Shown here: in pieces, positions 9,175 to 19,802 of the stretch
Numbering within the stretch: position 1 is the stretch's first letter
Layout: each line of letters starts with the position of its first letter
DNA from: Pycnococcus provasolii
Taxonomy: Eukaryota; Chlorophyta; Pseudoscourfieldiophyceae; Pseudoscourfieldiales
DNA: 64,000 bases
Direction of reading: 5' to 3'
Assembly: GCA_049487715.1 (NCBI GenBank)
Contig: CP150554.1
Span: 496,001 to 560,000, forward strand
Notes under the pieces: model-generated
Databases searched by the model: none
What the model was told of the DNA's origin: nothing
Seen by the model: the letters and a program-made list of their open reading frames with translations, nothing else
Translations under genes and position numbers: made by a program

Positions 9175-10503
9175 TCACGCGCCGGACGCTGTCGCCCGAC
9201 CCCTCGCGTCCTTGACGATGTTTGCCATCTCCTGAGAGTCGACGCGTGCGTGCAATGTCTCTGTTATGGCAGCCTCAACCTCCAAGCCAAGATTGCAGCT
9301 TCGCACGTCCAGCACCTCGAGCGACTTGCTCTCCTCCACCGCGTCGCGAATGTCCCGGCACACCTCCTCGCCCGCCACGCCGAGGTCGTTGCTCGTTAGC
9401 ACAATTTCCCGTAGGCTTCCGTTCTCGCGAAGCATAGCTGCGAGGCTTGATGCACTCACCGCGCCCATGCTATTCGCTGCAAGGTTAAGCCGCACGAGGT
9501 TCTGGTTCACCTTAAGCACGTCCAAAATTGCGCGCCCGCCCTCATCGCCAAGGCGGTTCAAGCGCAACCGAAGGTCAAGCAGGGCGACGTTGCTGCGAAG
9601 TGCTCGTGCGAGCGCGCGCCCTCCCTCCGTGTGTATGGCGTTGTCAGAGAGGTTCAGGCTTGTAAGCACACTCCTCGAGTCGAGCAGCTTTGCAATGGCG
9701 CGCACGCCTCGGTCCGCTATGCGGTTGTGACTGAGGTCGAGGTGCGTGACGGACAGGTTGTCGACGAGGCCAGAAGCGACCATCCGCACGCGGTCGTCGT
9801 CGAGCATGTTGCTGCGCAGGTCCAGGTACGTGAGAGTCTCCGTTCGCTCGAGGCACTTCGCCAGGCTTCGGCAGTCGGACAGCTTCATGCCGAACAGCGA
9901 GCGGTCGTAGTCCATGCCCACGTTGCGCATGCCGTACGTGAGGCCGAGGCAGGTGAGGCTGGTTGCCATAACGTCGAAGATAACGTGGAGGTCGAGGTGG
10001 CTCGGCAGCTGCTGCAGTCTGATGGAACTGACGAACCGCTTGCTGAATACAAGCATGCGTTGCAGTCCCTCTGCGTCGCTGGTTGCCGGGTCGAAGCGCT
10101 CGAGCGCGTGCTCGAGGTTTCGCTCGAAGTACAGCTGCTTCCACGAGCATCCGTGCGGCGTGCAGTCGCAGTTGCGCCACCTTGCGTTGCTTCGCCTCTC
10201 CCAGTAGCTTTCGTCTTCGATAAGTGTGCCAACGAGCTCGAGGGGCAAGTCGAGCGGCAGCAAGTCGATGATTTTCTTGACGTACAGCGGCGGCAGAGCA
10301 CCGAACGTGGGGTTTGCCTCGAAGTTGTCGGCAATCACCTGCACGCACTGCTCTTTGAGCGGGACGATGTAGGGCACGCCCGTTAAGACTTTGGGCGCTC
10401 CAGAAGAAGGCGTCGCGGAGCGCGCTTGTGCTCGCAGCTGCTCGGTTGTGAGTGCGGCGTCGAACGCCAAGGCGCCGGAGTCACCTAAACCTGGCGTGGA
10501 CAT
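9175..10503 (-). CDS. Leucine-rich-repeat protein, probable dynein regulatory complex subunit 5 (TCTE1/FAP155-like)
   Basis: 442 residues from ATG 10503 to TGA 9175-9177. The N-terminal third carries VPYIVPLKEQCVQVIADNFE, LPLDLPLELVGTLI and DESYWERRSNARW, a pre-LRR region like that of TCTE1/DRC5. From about residue 220, ribonuclease-inhibitor-type leucine-rich repeats follow with about 28-residue spacing (LTYLDLRSNMLDD, VTHLDLSHNRIAD, LTSLNLSDNAIHT, LLDLRLRLNRLGD, LVRLNLAANSMG, LREIVLTSNDLG, LEVLDVRSCNLG). DRC5 is part of the nexin-dynein regulatory complex on axonemal doublets, which regulates ciliary beating. The assignment rests on memory of the family and should be confirmed by alignment; LRR content is certain. 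It converges with PEX3, with repeat copy A between them. Confidence 0.8.
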   Translation of the reverse strand: MSTPGLGDSGALAFDAALTTEQLRAQARSATPSSGAPKVLTGVPYIVPLKEQCVQVIADNFEANPTFGALPPLYVKKIIDLLPLDLPLELVGTLIEDESYWERRSNARWRNCDCTPHGCSWKQLYFERNLEHALERFDPATSDAEGLQRMLVFSKRFVSSIRLQQLPSHLDLHVIFDVMATSLTCLGLTYGMRNVGMDYDRSLFGMKLSDCRSLAKCLERTETLTYLDLRSNMLDDDRVRMVASGLVDNLSVTHLDLSHNRIADRGVRAIAKLLDSRSVLTSLNLSDNAIHTEGGRALARALRSNVALLDLRLRLNRLGDEGGRAILDVLKVNQNLVRLNLAANSMGAVSASSLAAMLRENGSLREIVLTSNDLGVAGEEVCRDIRDAVEESKSLEVLDVRSCNLGLEVEAAITETLHARVDSQEMANIVKDARGRATASGA

Positions 10504-11456
10504 GGTTCGCCAAAGCAGGTGCTGGCCCTTAAGGTGCTGTTAAGGCGCCCAAGGAGGCCTCCCAAGGAAACGAGACCCGTTTGTTCACGGGAGCGTCCAG
10601 CGGGGGAGAGAGGAGTCCTGACACCTGAGCTCCGAGAAGAGGCCGGCGTAAGAAACCAGGGGGGTCATCCCTTTGGCGGTCCCTAAGGCCTAACACCTCG
10701 TCCTGGCCTGCGCAACAAGACCCTGGAGGAACAGTGATGACCCGGCAGAGGTTTGCGACGAGCTCGGGTCTTTTTCGCCACTCGCTTCATCGACGTCCTC
10801 TAAGCCCTCCCAGGCCGCCAGGGGGGTCAAGTCCTCCCCAGGGGAACGGGAGTGAGGAAGTTCCTCCTGTAAAGACTGCTCGTACTTGACTACTTGTTCG
10901 TTAGGTTAGTCCAGGGGTTACGTCGAGGCACGTCGCGTTCACGAGGTTGCTGGAGTGGTGGGAGTGGTAGGAGTGGTTGGTGGGGTGGGAGTGGTGGGAG
11001 TGGTGGGATTCGTCCCAGTTGTTGCCAGGGCTCGATTGGGTTGGTCCGAACTCAAGCCTCGCCAGGCAACTCGTTTTTGCCTCTGTTTGGGCTCGTCGCA
11101 TCGATCTTCTGCTCGTCGTGGTCTCTTGGTGTGGTTCGTGGTCTCTTCGTCTTCGTTCGATCGACCGTTCAATGGACCTGTTCAATGGTGTGTGAAAGGA
11201 TGAAGGATAGGGTTAGGGTTAGGGTTAGGGCTACTCGTACTATCTTCCCTCCCTTTTATATGGTAACTTAGACTACTGTACGTAAGTTATGTAGTGTGTG
11301 ACAGGAGTGTGACCTCGGGGCAATCGCGACTTGTCGTGCTCAAAGTTATGTGCACCTCTGAACAACTTTTAAGTACAGTTTACATACGCATATACATGTT
11401 GGAAAACGTGACGTCTCCCGTCCTTATCAATACCAGTCAGGATTGCGGCATCATCA
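10504..11456. other. Intergenic region, about 0.95 kb, with minisatellite and telomere-like tract
   Basis: The spacer lies upstream of the DRC5-like gene and downstream of the cyclic-nucleotide-binding gene. It holds a purine-rich minisatellite of about 9 bp units (ggagtggtg) at 10951-11008 and a telomere-like tract at 11208-11230. The rest shows only short open frames with no recognisable protein. Confidence 0.6.
11208..11230 (+). repeat. Interstitial TTAGGG tract
   Basis: Nearly four perfect head-to-tail TTAGGG units. This is the vertebrate-type unit, not the TTTAGGG usual in plants and many green algae. It is flanked by ordinary spacer sequence. Confidence 0.85.
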
Positions 11457-14400
11457 TCAATTCATCATCGGAATCGAAGATCGCCGGTCCACCAATCGAC
11501 CTTGAATCGCAAACACTTGGCGAGACTGCAAATCCTCTGGGAAGAAGAAATTGCTGATAAAACCAGGGCGCAGGCGCATCTGAAGTGGACCGCTCCGCCA
11601 CATCGCCTTCTGAAACAGGCTTCCTTCGAACATGAGGTCGTTGTCAAAGAGAATGTGTTTCAAGCGATCATCGTTGCCAAGCCAACTATCCTTTGGATCA
11701 TTCTTACGAAATCGAGCGCCAATCCACCGTGCATGCATCTCCACACGATCAACAAACTGGTTGACGAGCGGAAGCTCGCCCGAGAAGCATCCCGTTCCTA
11801 GGAAAGTTCGGTCAATGACCTTGCCACGCTGGTCACGTCCGCCATTCGCCATCTCCACCGCCTGACGGCTTAGCATCCAGAGCTTGCACCCATTTTCACC
11901 CGCGGCAGCGGTCGAGCGAAATGGAATGTCAAAGGTCACCTGGCAGTCGCCAAGCACGTCGCACGGCCCTAGGGAATACGTCGAGCTGCCGTGGATGAAA
12001 TGCTGATATTCATCCCCATCCTCTAGATCGCCCTCGCGACCGGCACCCCAGTCGAGTAGAAGGCGCTGCTCCCTCATTGTCGTCCCTCCTCTCCCCGTCA
12101 TGCCCATGCGCTGAGTCGCCACCGCACTCATACCATCGTCGCTGTCGGCAGTGCCAGGTAGATTGGGGAGGGGAGATTTCATTGCCCACGTCCGGCGAGT
12201 CGTGTCCATTGGACTGCTCTGTCCCGAACGGTGCGAGACTGACTGAGCAAGCGTTCGCCGTCGTAAACGCACCGTCTTCTTTGGACTCACATGACGGCTT
12301 CCAGGCGGACTGTATGCGCCAACAGTGCCATGTAGATTCGGGTTCGCGGTTGCATGGCGCCTCACAACGAGTGTGCCCGCCTCAACAATGAACATAGCAT
12401 GTCCTGGATCGTCCTCCGTGAATAGCACCTCGCCTGGGCGCAGCAGGCTAAGCACGAGCTCCTGTCTCACCACGCGGCGGACTAAGGGAGTTGGGGTGGT
12501 CGAGAAAAAGAGTGAGTTGCAGACAGAAATGGAAAGTGAAAACAAGGCAAAAAAGTAACGGGCGCACCTTCGTGCACTTTCAGACCCTCGAGTGCAAGCG
12601 TGCATTGAAGAATGCTTACGAGCTTCTTAATGCGCTGCTCACCTTTTGGCGGACGAAGCTCGTCGAGGCCGCGTAGCTCCTCGGTGTCGGGAGCTACGCG
12701 ACGCATGTAGCTTGGCCGTCCGCTTAGAGCTGGCGTGAGCAATGTGCCCATACTATGTGGCGACGCGGCGCTCGATGGGGTTGCCATGCCCGTCCGTTCC
12801 GTTATTGCTGGTGACAACCCTTCACCGAAGCGCTTCGTGGGTGAAGGCGACGGCGACGGCGACTGTCCAATCATGGGACTTCCAGTCATGTTAATGACGT
12901 CCTCGATGTGTTTGCGCTTCATCATTTCGTCCTCGCGATTCCGTTCCTCCGCACGCATGCGATTGAATGCCGCAACAGAGGCCATCGTCGCCTCCAGCGC
13001 ATTGCGCACGCCGGGCATGCACAGTATCTTGCGCTCAAAATCTGCAGCTGTGCATCGCATGAGAACCGCAGGTTCATCTCCACTTGCATTCTTCACCGTC
13101 GCCTTTCGTGGCTCACCCGTAAGCAAAGCTAGCTCACCAAAGTATCCACCGCGACTATACTGCGCCACCTCGAAGCCGAACGATCGTGGAACAACACGCC
13201 CTTCGTCGTCAAGCACGTCCCCAATGGCGGCTGCATCAACCGCGCCAGCATCCGTCTCCAGCAGGGCAACGAGCCGACCAGAAACGACGACATAGAAGGC
13301 GTCGCCATCCTCGCCCTGGCGCACGACAAGGCCACGCCAACACCTGTAGTGCCGTCTGTCAGCCGCCACAGCCGCTAGCGCCGCACGCTGCTCGCGGCGC
13401 GGGCGCACCTCTTCATCAAATAAGTTCGTAGCATTCGTCTTCCGACTGCCACTTCTACGAGTTGTGCTTCCTCCTCGGCTTGACGCTAATTCGTCAATTG
13501 CATCCATTATGTCGCCATCGTCGTCGTCGCTGAGATCATCGTCGCCATCGTCGTCGCTATCTGCGGCTTTGGATGAAATTGCCTTGTCTGGCGGCACGAC
13601 GACTCGCTCGAAGCAGTCGCAGAGTAGCCTGCGCTGCGCCTCTGTGAGACTCTTGAGAAGAGGTACGAATGACAGCAGGTCTTCAAGCGTGACTTGTCTC
13701 GCTCGAAGCTTTTCGGAAAGACGGCTTCTTTCTAGCAAGTTGGGCGGAATTTCGTACAAGACTGCATTCCCACGAGTCGGTGCATCGTTGAGCTCTCCGC
13801 GTAGATTTGACACAGCCTCCTCGGTTGGCGCGATGGCCAGCGGCGCACCTGTCGCACCTGTCGCACCTGTCGACGAGTCGACGTCGTCGCGCCCGCGTCG
13901 TCTTCTGAACACTTTGGCCATCCAACCACCCCATCTGCTGGTCGCTGCATTCTTCTGCACCTCTGCAGCGGCGACTGACTTCAGCCAGGCGTTGACTTCC
14001 GTGATTGGCCTCACAAGACTCGGCGGGATAGCCTCGCCGTGCTTGACTTTTGCGTACGCGCCGGCGGGCAGCTGATAGAGTTCGCGCAGTAGACCTACGA
14101 CCTGGCCTTGCACGACGACGCCGATGAGTGTAACTGCGTCCCCGTTGTTTTCGTCAGGCGCGAAGACTTCTACGACACCTCCCACGACTAGGTACAGGCT
14201 CTGCAAGTCCATGAACTTCCTTGTGTCCGCGAAAACGCGTCCTTCCGGCATTTCGACGGCGCGCATGTGCGTCGCCATGTGTCTTAGTTCCGCTTCCAGG
14301 TCGCCGACGGTTCCGTCGGCGAGCACATCAACGATAAGCTTGCACTTTTTGAGGAACGCGAGTTTCGCTTCGACAGCCGCAACAGAGGAGTCGGCAATTC

Positions 14401-14524
14401 CAAAGGCCGCCAGTGAGTCCGCCGAGCCTGGAGGCGTCAAGTCATAGCCGTTATTGGAGGTGGAGGCGGAGGCGGAAGCACGACGACGGCCACCACCACG
14501 TGAGAACGGCCACCACCACCTCAT
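11457..14524 (-). CDS. Multi-domain cyclic-nucleotide-binding protein, two exons
   Basis: Exon 1 is 14524-12568 and exon 2 is 12481-11457, separated by an 86 nt intron (12567-12482) with donor AAG|GTGCGC and acceptor CCCTTAG. Splicing joins LKVHE to VRRVVRQELVLSLL in frame, giving 993 residues. Three cyclic-nucleotide-binding folds are suggested. The first lies near residues 50-170. A second lies near 310-530 and has the canonical phosphate-binding cassette FGELALLTGEPRKATV. A degenerate third, across and after the splice, begins LRPGEVLFTEDDPGHAMFIV and later has GCFSGELPLVNQF. An acidic Asp/Ser insert lies at about residues 325-350. No kinase or channel domain is seen, so this is probably a regulatory or scaffold protein. 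Whether it binds cAMP or cGMP, or neither, is open. Confidence 0.88.
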
Positions 14525-15976
14525 CTTATCTTACAGATACCTGTAGAGTAGCAATAAAGCAGCACGGACATTCATCCCTGATCCTGGCAACGACCTTTTA
14601 AAGGCAGTCTAATGATTGCGAGACCGTGGCGTTGACCAAACGCAACCTTGACCTCTCACAAGTACCAACCTAGTACCAAACGCTTGCTGTGACGTGCGGG
14701 ATGACAACATGACCTGTGTGGGCCAACGGCTGCCTTGCATGACCACCTTGCATGAGGATGGTGAGGTTGCTCTTTACTTCACGGTTTTTCCCACTGTGCA
14801 GGACCACCATGGTGCAATTTATTACCAGAGTAACCAGTACAAACCTCTGAAACCTGTGAGGCTGTGTGGCCGATAAGAGTTTTTAGTGACTGAGTGGCAC
14901 CTGCCGACTTGCTAGTTCGACTACCACTACGGGTAGGTTGGTAAACTTTTACCAACCTTTCATCTTGCTTTTATGCGTGGTTCATGCGCGTCGCCTGCGG
15001 CCAAGTTCATGCGCGTCGCCTGCCGAGATGACGCAACGTGTCTCCGCGTGCGAAGTTCGTTTTCTTCGAGCCTTTCGAGTGTTTCGAGAGCAAGAAGAAG
15101 AAGACGTCTGTGTGTAAAATACCTTTACTTCTCGAGAGGATGACGGTGGTGATCGGCTCGGCACCTTCCTCCTCCTCCTGACCACCTCCTCTTGACCACC
15201 TCCTCTTCCCCAGTTGACTTGACCACGCCTTGCAACAGGTCCTTGCAACGACGTCTTGCAGCAAGTCCCAGGCAGCGAGAGCTCGGCCAGACAGCCTCTG
15301 CCAGGAAGGTGTCCCAGGACAGCAGGAGGCGAAACCGAAGAAGAAGAAGAAGAAGAACGCATATCGTGATTCCACTACAGTACAGTAGTGAAGGGAAAAA
15401 CACAAGAGGATTCCGTCCAGTTGTTCCCTTCCTCTTGGAAAAGTCAAACACAAGTCATCAGTACAGGTATAAGTCACACGATCTGCGCCTTACCTTCGTT
15501 AATAAGCTTAAGCTTAAGGGCGTCAGCCACGCCAAGAGATACGCCGCACGGGTGGATAGCTAGCTTACAGTGCTCGTGCCGTCATCGGGTCTCGCGTGCT
15601 GTGCGTGCGTGCGTGCACAGCTCTGTATCAGGCCGCTTTCTTCAGGCGGCTGTTATTTCCTTTTCCTTTTGGTATCCATCAGGTGGCTGACTGATATTCT
15701 GATATTTCTGCTGATATATCATATCAGCCACACATCAGGCCAGATATCGGCACAAGTCTGGTTCTTGTTCTTGTTCTTGTTCTGCCCAAGAAACACCACG
15801 TGGCGGACAACAACAACTTGTTCAACGGTGCGTAAATCTGCCTAGAGAGAAGACGACGTCTCCACCGGAAGAGCACTCTCACTCTCACTCTTCGTCTTGA
15901 CTTTATTTTGCCAGCAGACGCCTTCGTTCATATTCCGCGAACAACACGCCACAGAACAAAAACTTGTCCATCACTC
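14525..15976. other. Intergenic region, about 1.45 kb, no gene seen
   Basis: The spacer lies between two divergent genes. It holds pyrimidine-rich low-complexity stretches (cctcctcct near 15165-15215), a ttcttg microsatellite near 15761-15781, an AT-rich stretch of atatcag-type palindromic words near 15692-15740, and scattered accaacc/ggttggt words near 14660-14960. Open frames on both strands are short and biased in composition. Confidence 0.5.
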
Positions 15977-18678
15977 ATGTTCATGCTGAAGACAATCACA
16001 AAACTACTGCTGCTCTTCGCATGTGTGGCGACGACGAAGCTGGCTTCCGCCCAAGTTCTCGACCAACTCTGCGTGTGCTCGCCGCCACCACCAAGCCCGC
16101 CACCGCCGAGTCCGCCACCACCGAGTCCTTCACCACCTCCTCCGCCAAACCCACCGCCGAGTCCGCCGAGTCCGCCGAGACAATTTGGAGGAAATTGGGC
16201 GCAAGAAGGAGGCTTGTGCAGCTAGGAGAGTTGGCGTGCGCGTGCAGTCCACCGCCAAACATGCCGAGCCCGCCTCCACCAAGCCCGCCGCCTCCGTCAA
16301 GCCCGCCGCCTCCGAGCCCACCACCAAACCCAAGTCCGCCACCACCTCCAACTGACGTCGGCGTCGCTATCACGACTGTCGCTGGTAAGGCGGCCACGAA
16401 CGGCGGCATTGTCTGTCTCGCGGAGTCTGACATCAAGATGGCGGCAACCGGAGGATCGAGCGGAGAGGTGGAATCACAACCGCCTCGTGGCTTCGACATC
16501 GCGTGGACAGAGACGCTTGCCAGCGGCACAGCCTCTTCGAAGTTTGCCGCAGAAGTGCTCTGGGACGGCGACGTCGTGATTGAAGCCTTCAATCGCGAAG
16601 GATTCTCGTACGGCGTCTCGAACGCGCGAACAGTCAGCCGGCAGTTTAAGTGCATTGGCCTTATGTGTGCAAGTGGCAAAGACGGTGTGCACATCGGGTC
16701 GGTCGCGCCAACGGAAGCGGGACACAAGCTGACGGTGCGCCTGAGCAGTCCAGCGGATGATACGAATGGCGCGAACCAGGAGGCTAGCGTTAGCGTCGTA
16801 TTCGTGTGGCTCAACGGCGGGGTGTGTCCCACGGTGATGAACCCTCCTCCACCGCCGAGCCCTCCACCTCCGCCACAGCCAGTTCCAGACGTCGTTTCAA
16901 CGCTCGTACAGATCGGAGGAGTCATGGTGCCATGGGGAGGCACCGCGTGCGTTGATGGCACACACCTGAAGACGAGTGCGCTGAAGTTGAACCAAGAGAC
17001 GGAAATCGTCTATGGCATGGGATTCGACGTGCGGTACTCCGAGACAAACAAGGGCGCGACGGATGCACCAGCCGGCTATCGGAACATCCTGACCTACGAC
17101 GGCGTTGAGGTTGCCTCGGACGCGAATCGTGCCGTGCTCCGTGCCGGCGAGACGCGCGAGGTGCGACACGACTTTATTTGTGAAGACACCGGCTGCGCTC
17201 GTGGCAAGAGTGGCATACTAGTTGGCATAGAAACACCGCGTGTTGGTCGCCACACGCTGCGACTCGTGCTGGATGCTGATCGTGTCGTGGGAGAAAGCTA
17301 CAATGGCGGGCCTGGAGAGACGAACAACGACCTGACCCTCACAGTCATATATACTTGGGTCGAGCCATGCCCAGTATCGCCGCCACGGGCGCCGAGCCCA
17401 CCGCCACCAAGTCCGCCACCACCACCAGTCACTACTGCTGCCCCCGCTACCACCACCACCACCACAACAACAACAACAAGAAGAACAACGAGTACGACCA
17501 CAACAACTACAACCTCTGCCGCTGTCACGACCACCACCACTATAGGCGATGCAGCCATTTCGACAACAACATTGGCCACCACTACAGCGATACCGCTCAC
17601 GACGACAACGACGATAACGGCCGTGAATGATAGCCCTACTCCCTCTGCAACATCAACGACAAGCGCGGCACAAATATTCACGCCCCCGGCATCGCCTGCG
17701 ACGGAAAGCACCACTGCTCCACCCAAAAACTTCCTTGCACGAGCCTCCGTGCTTCTCAGCGGCGTCACGACTGTGAACTTCAAGGTTGCCGCATTTGCCA
17801 CAGGTGTCGCGAATACACTGGGTACATCTACACGCGATGTCGTCGTGCTCAGCATTGTCGGTTCTTCGTCATCGTCAACTCGGAGGCTCCTTCAGCAAAC
17901 GAACGTGGAGGTGACGTTCACGGTTGCCACGATCACCGAGGAAAGCGCAAGAGCGACGGAGCTGCGCATTCTTGATGCTGTCACGGATGGCAGTATTGAG
18001 ACAGCGCTTCGGGAGGCTGGCATGACTGGCGTGAAGGTGGTGGTAGGAACGGCGTCTCGGACGACTGCCGCGCCATTCAAGGCGATCGTGCCAGCTGTCG
18101 ATGCCATGTCCACAGGTGCGCCCGCTCCAAAGGCGGCCTCGTCAAATGGTGGCATTGGAACGCTTGTGATCGTTTTGGCTGGTGCCATTGGCGGCGTGCT
18201 TGTTGTGGCATGCGTCGTGGTGGAGCTGCGCGTGCGTGCCAACAGGCGCCGCGCGGCAGCAGCTGAAGCTGATTGTGCGAGTGCCACGTCATCTCCAGCA
18301 ATCTCACCACGCCGTAAGGAGCCTGCACCACCCCCACCGCCACGTCCACCGCGGCGGACATTCGCGGACGACTTGGCAACCTCGCCTCGCGGTGAACATC
18401 GTCACGAGACGCTGATCGAGACATTTGCCGCATCTCCCGCAACTCCAAGTGCGCCGCCTATCGAGCGTGAGAGCACGTCGCGCCGCGGTGGAGATTCGTT
18501 GCCTATGTTTGGGAAGGAAGGACTGAGTCCTGATGAACGTGCACGCTTTGCCACCGCCACATTTAAGCGCATTCCGATAGCGCCGAGTGAAAGTCGCGGC
18601 CGCGTGCGTGGTTTCGCACCTGCGAATAGTGCTCCTGGGTGGGGCACGTCGTCGCGCGCGGAGGCTGACATCTATTGA
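15977..18678 (+). CDS. Pherophorin-like Pro-rich single-pass membrane glycoprotein, frame change after exon 1
   Basis: ATG 15977 (or 15983) encodes a signal peptide, MFMLKTITKLLLLFACVATT then KLASA, followed by a Cys pair and SPPPP repeats. This frame stops at 16223-16225. The remaining protein continues in another frame from about 16230-16250, with a second CACSPPP segment. Next come two related beta-rich domains (about 16354-16835 and 16885-17370), each holding paired Cys and ending in a CARDB-like LRLVLDADRVVGES-type strand, separated by Pro-rich linkers. Then follow a Thr-rich mucin-like tract (17431-17720), a globular domain containing RRLLQ (17881-17895), a membrane helix (about 18157-18231) and a basic Pro-rich cytoplasmic tail. 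Such hydroxyproline-rich proteins build algal extracellular matrix or act at the surface. A 32 nt GTGCAG...GTGCAG segment (16216-16247) would restore frame as an intron, but it is unusually short. Confidence 0.82.
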
Positions 18679-19070
18679 GACTTTTAATCAAATATACAAA
18701 AATTTATACTTTACATGAACAAACTTTGAATAAAACACCAACCCTTACAAACCCAAATCGTCCATTTTAAAACCCGTCCACCCACCGCAAGTCGAAAAAC
18801 ATTGTCTGAAAATGACGGGCAGGACATGCGCATCATTTTGCAACCTTCACTTTTTTTTTCCGTTATAAAAATAATGACGTTTTGGGTTGACCAATAGTGA
18901 AGTGAAACATAAAAATGGCGCCGACTTAAAAAAGTTGTGTGACCGAGCCCGGAGCGGGATCCCACAGGGATTTTTTTTCTCTCGGAAAATTGCAAATACG
19001 GTTCCGAGGAAAGTGCAAACCGATCAGATCTTACGACCAAACCCAAACCTCAGTACCGGTACCATTTACT
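18679..19070. other. Intergenic region, about 0.39 kb between convergent genes
   Basis: AT-rich spacer containing the 3' untranslated sequences of the pherophorin-like and DCC-family genes. Runs of A and T occur, and no repeat element or coding frame is recognised. Confidence 0.5.
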
Positions 19071-19571
19071 TTACATAGATTCAAGAAGACTTGCATGCGG
19101 AGGAGGTCGTTTCCTTGCCATGCGTTTGCGCAGTACAGGCGTTGGCAGTTGGCACACGTCGTTTTTCCCGAACACGACGAGTCGGTACTTTGCGACGAGT
19201 GCGTAGCATGCATCGCGCACGACCGCCGGCACCAGCACGAAGACGTAGAGGAGCGCCCACATCCCGCCAAGACCGCGTAGGATGCGCAGCACGGCCGTCG
19301 ACTTGGTGTATGCCCTGTAAGCCGGTCGCGTTCTCTCTCCGTTTGTTTGTTGGTCCACGCACTCGACGAGCACGATTGTCGACAGGTCGATCGGCATGTT
19401 CGTCGCCGCCAGGAGTCTCGTCCCTTCATCTGACTGTTGCGTTTCGAGGTAGAACTTGTCTCTGGTGTCGTTGGCGGCGACGAACCGCGCGAACGCGCTG
19501 CAGAGCGCGCACTGGCCGTCGACGAGCACGGTGCTGCTGGCGGACACATTCAAGGGGGGTGCTGCGGACAT
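19071..19571 (-). CDS. DCC-family (DUF393) putative thiol-disulfide oxidoreductase
   Basis: 166 residues from ATG 19571 to TAA 19071-19073. The N-terminus carries the family signature: TVLVDGQCALC with Asp18 and the Cys21-x2-Cys24 pair, then AFARFVAANDT and an FYLETQQSDEG strand. A central hydrophobic stretch (GMWALLYVFVLVPAVVRD) and a basic VAKYRLVVFGK segment follow, as in many family members whose C-terminal half includes FGRPxxC-like sequence. A thioredoxin-like redox function is predicted from the CxxC pair, but the substrate of the family is not known to me. The start lies 231 bp from the divergent AMID-like gene. Confidence 0.9.
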   Translation of the reverse strand: MSAAPPLNVSASSTVLVDGQCALCSAFARFVAANDTRDKFYLETQQSDEGTRLLAATNMPIDLSTIVLVECVDQQTNGERTRPAYRAYTKSTAVLRILRGLGGMWALLYVFVLVPAVVRDACYALVAKYRLVVFGKNDVCQLPTPVLRKRMARKRPPPHASLLESM

Positions 19572-19802
19572 TATGATCTAAATGGGACAAGGAATGGGAG
19601 GCAATATTCATCCGTTGAACGGGGAAGATATTTTGGTTAGGGTTAGGGTTACGGGTTCGGGGTTACGGGTTCGGGGTTCCAGGGAACTCTGAAACTAAAT
19701 CTTTCGTCGTCAGGTGTGTGTTGTTGTAAGTTGTTTTTGTGGCCCCCAAATCCATCCTCAGATTTCCGCTCCGAATATTCGTCAGTCGTCAGTCGTCACA
19801 TC
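19572..19802. promoter_or_regulatory. Short divergent promoter with telomere-like tract
   Basis: Only 231 bp separate the start codons of two divergent redox genes. The spacer contains a run of ggttag and then gggttcg/gggttac variants at about 19635-19680. A shared or bidirectional promoter is inferred from position. The G-rich tract is the only obvious candidate element. Confidence 0.55.
19635..19680 (+). repeat. Degenerate TTAGGG-type tract in a divergent promoter
   Basis: Two to three TTAGGG units pass into a gggttacgggttcgg tandem of about 13 bp. The tract lies about 65 bp from the DCC gene start and about 120 bp from the AMID-like gene start. Confidence 0.7.

Noticed and set aside
14982-15477. 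Overlapping minus-strand open frames of 126-156 codons
   Set aside because: They translate low-complexity Ser, Arg and Phe runs from pyrimidine-rich spacer.
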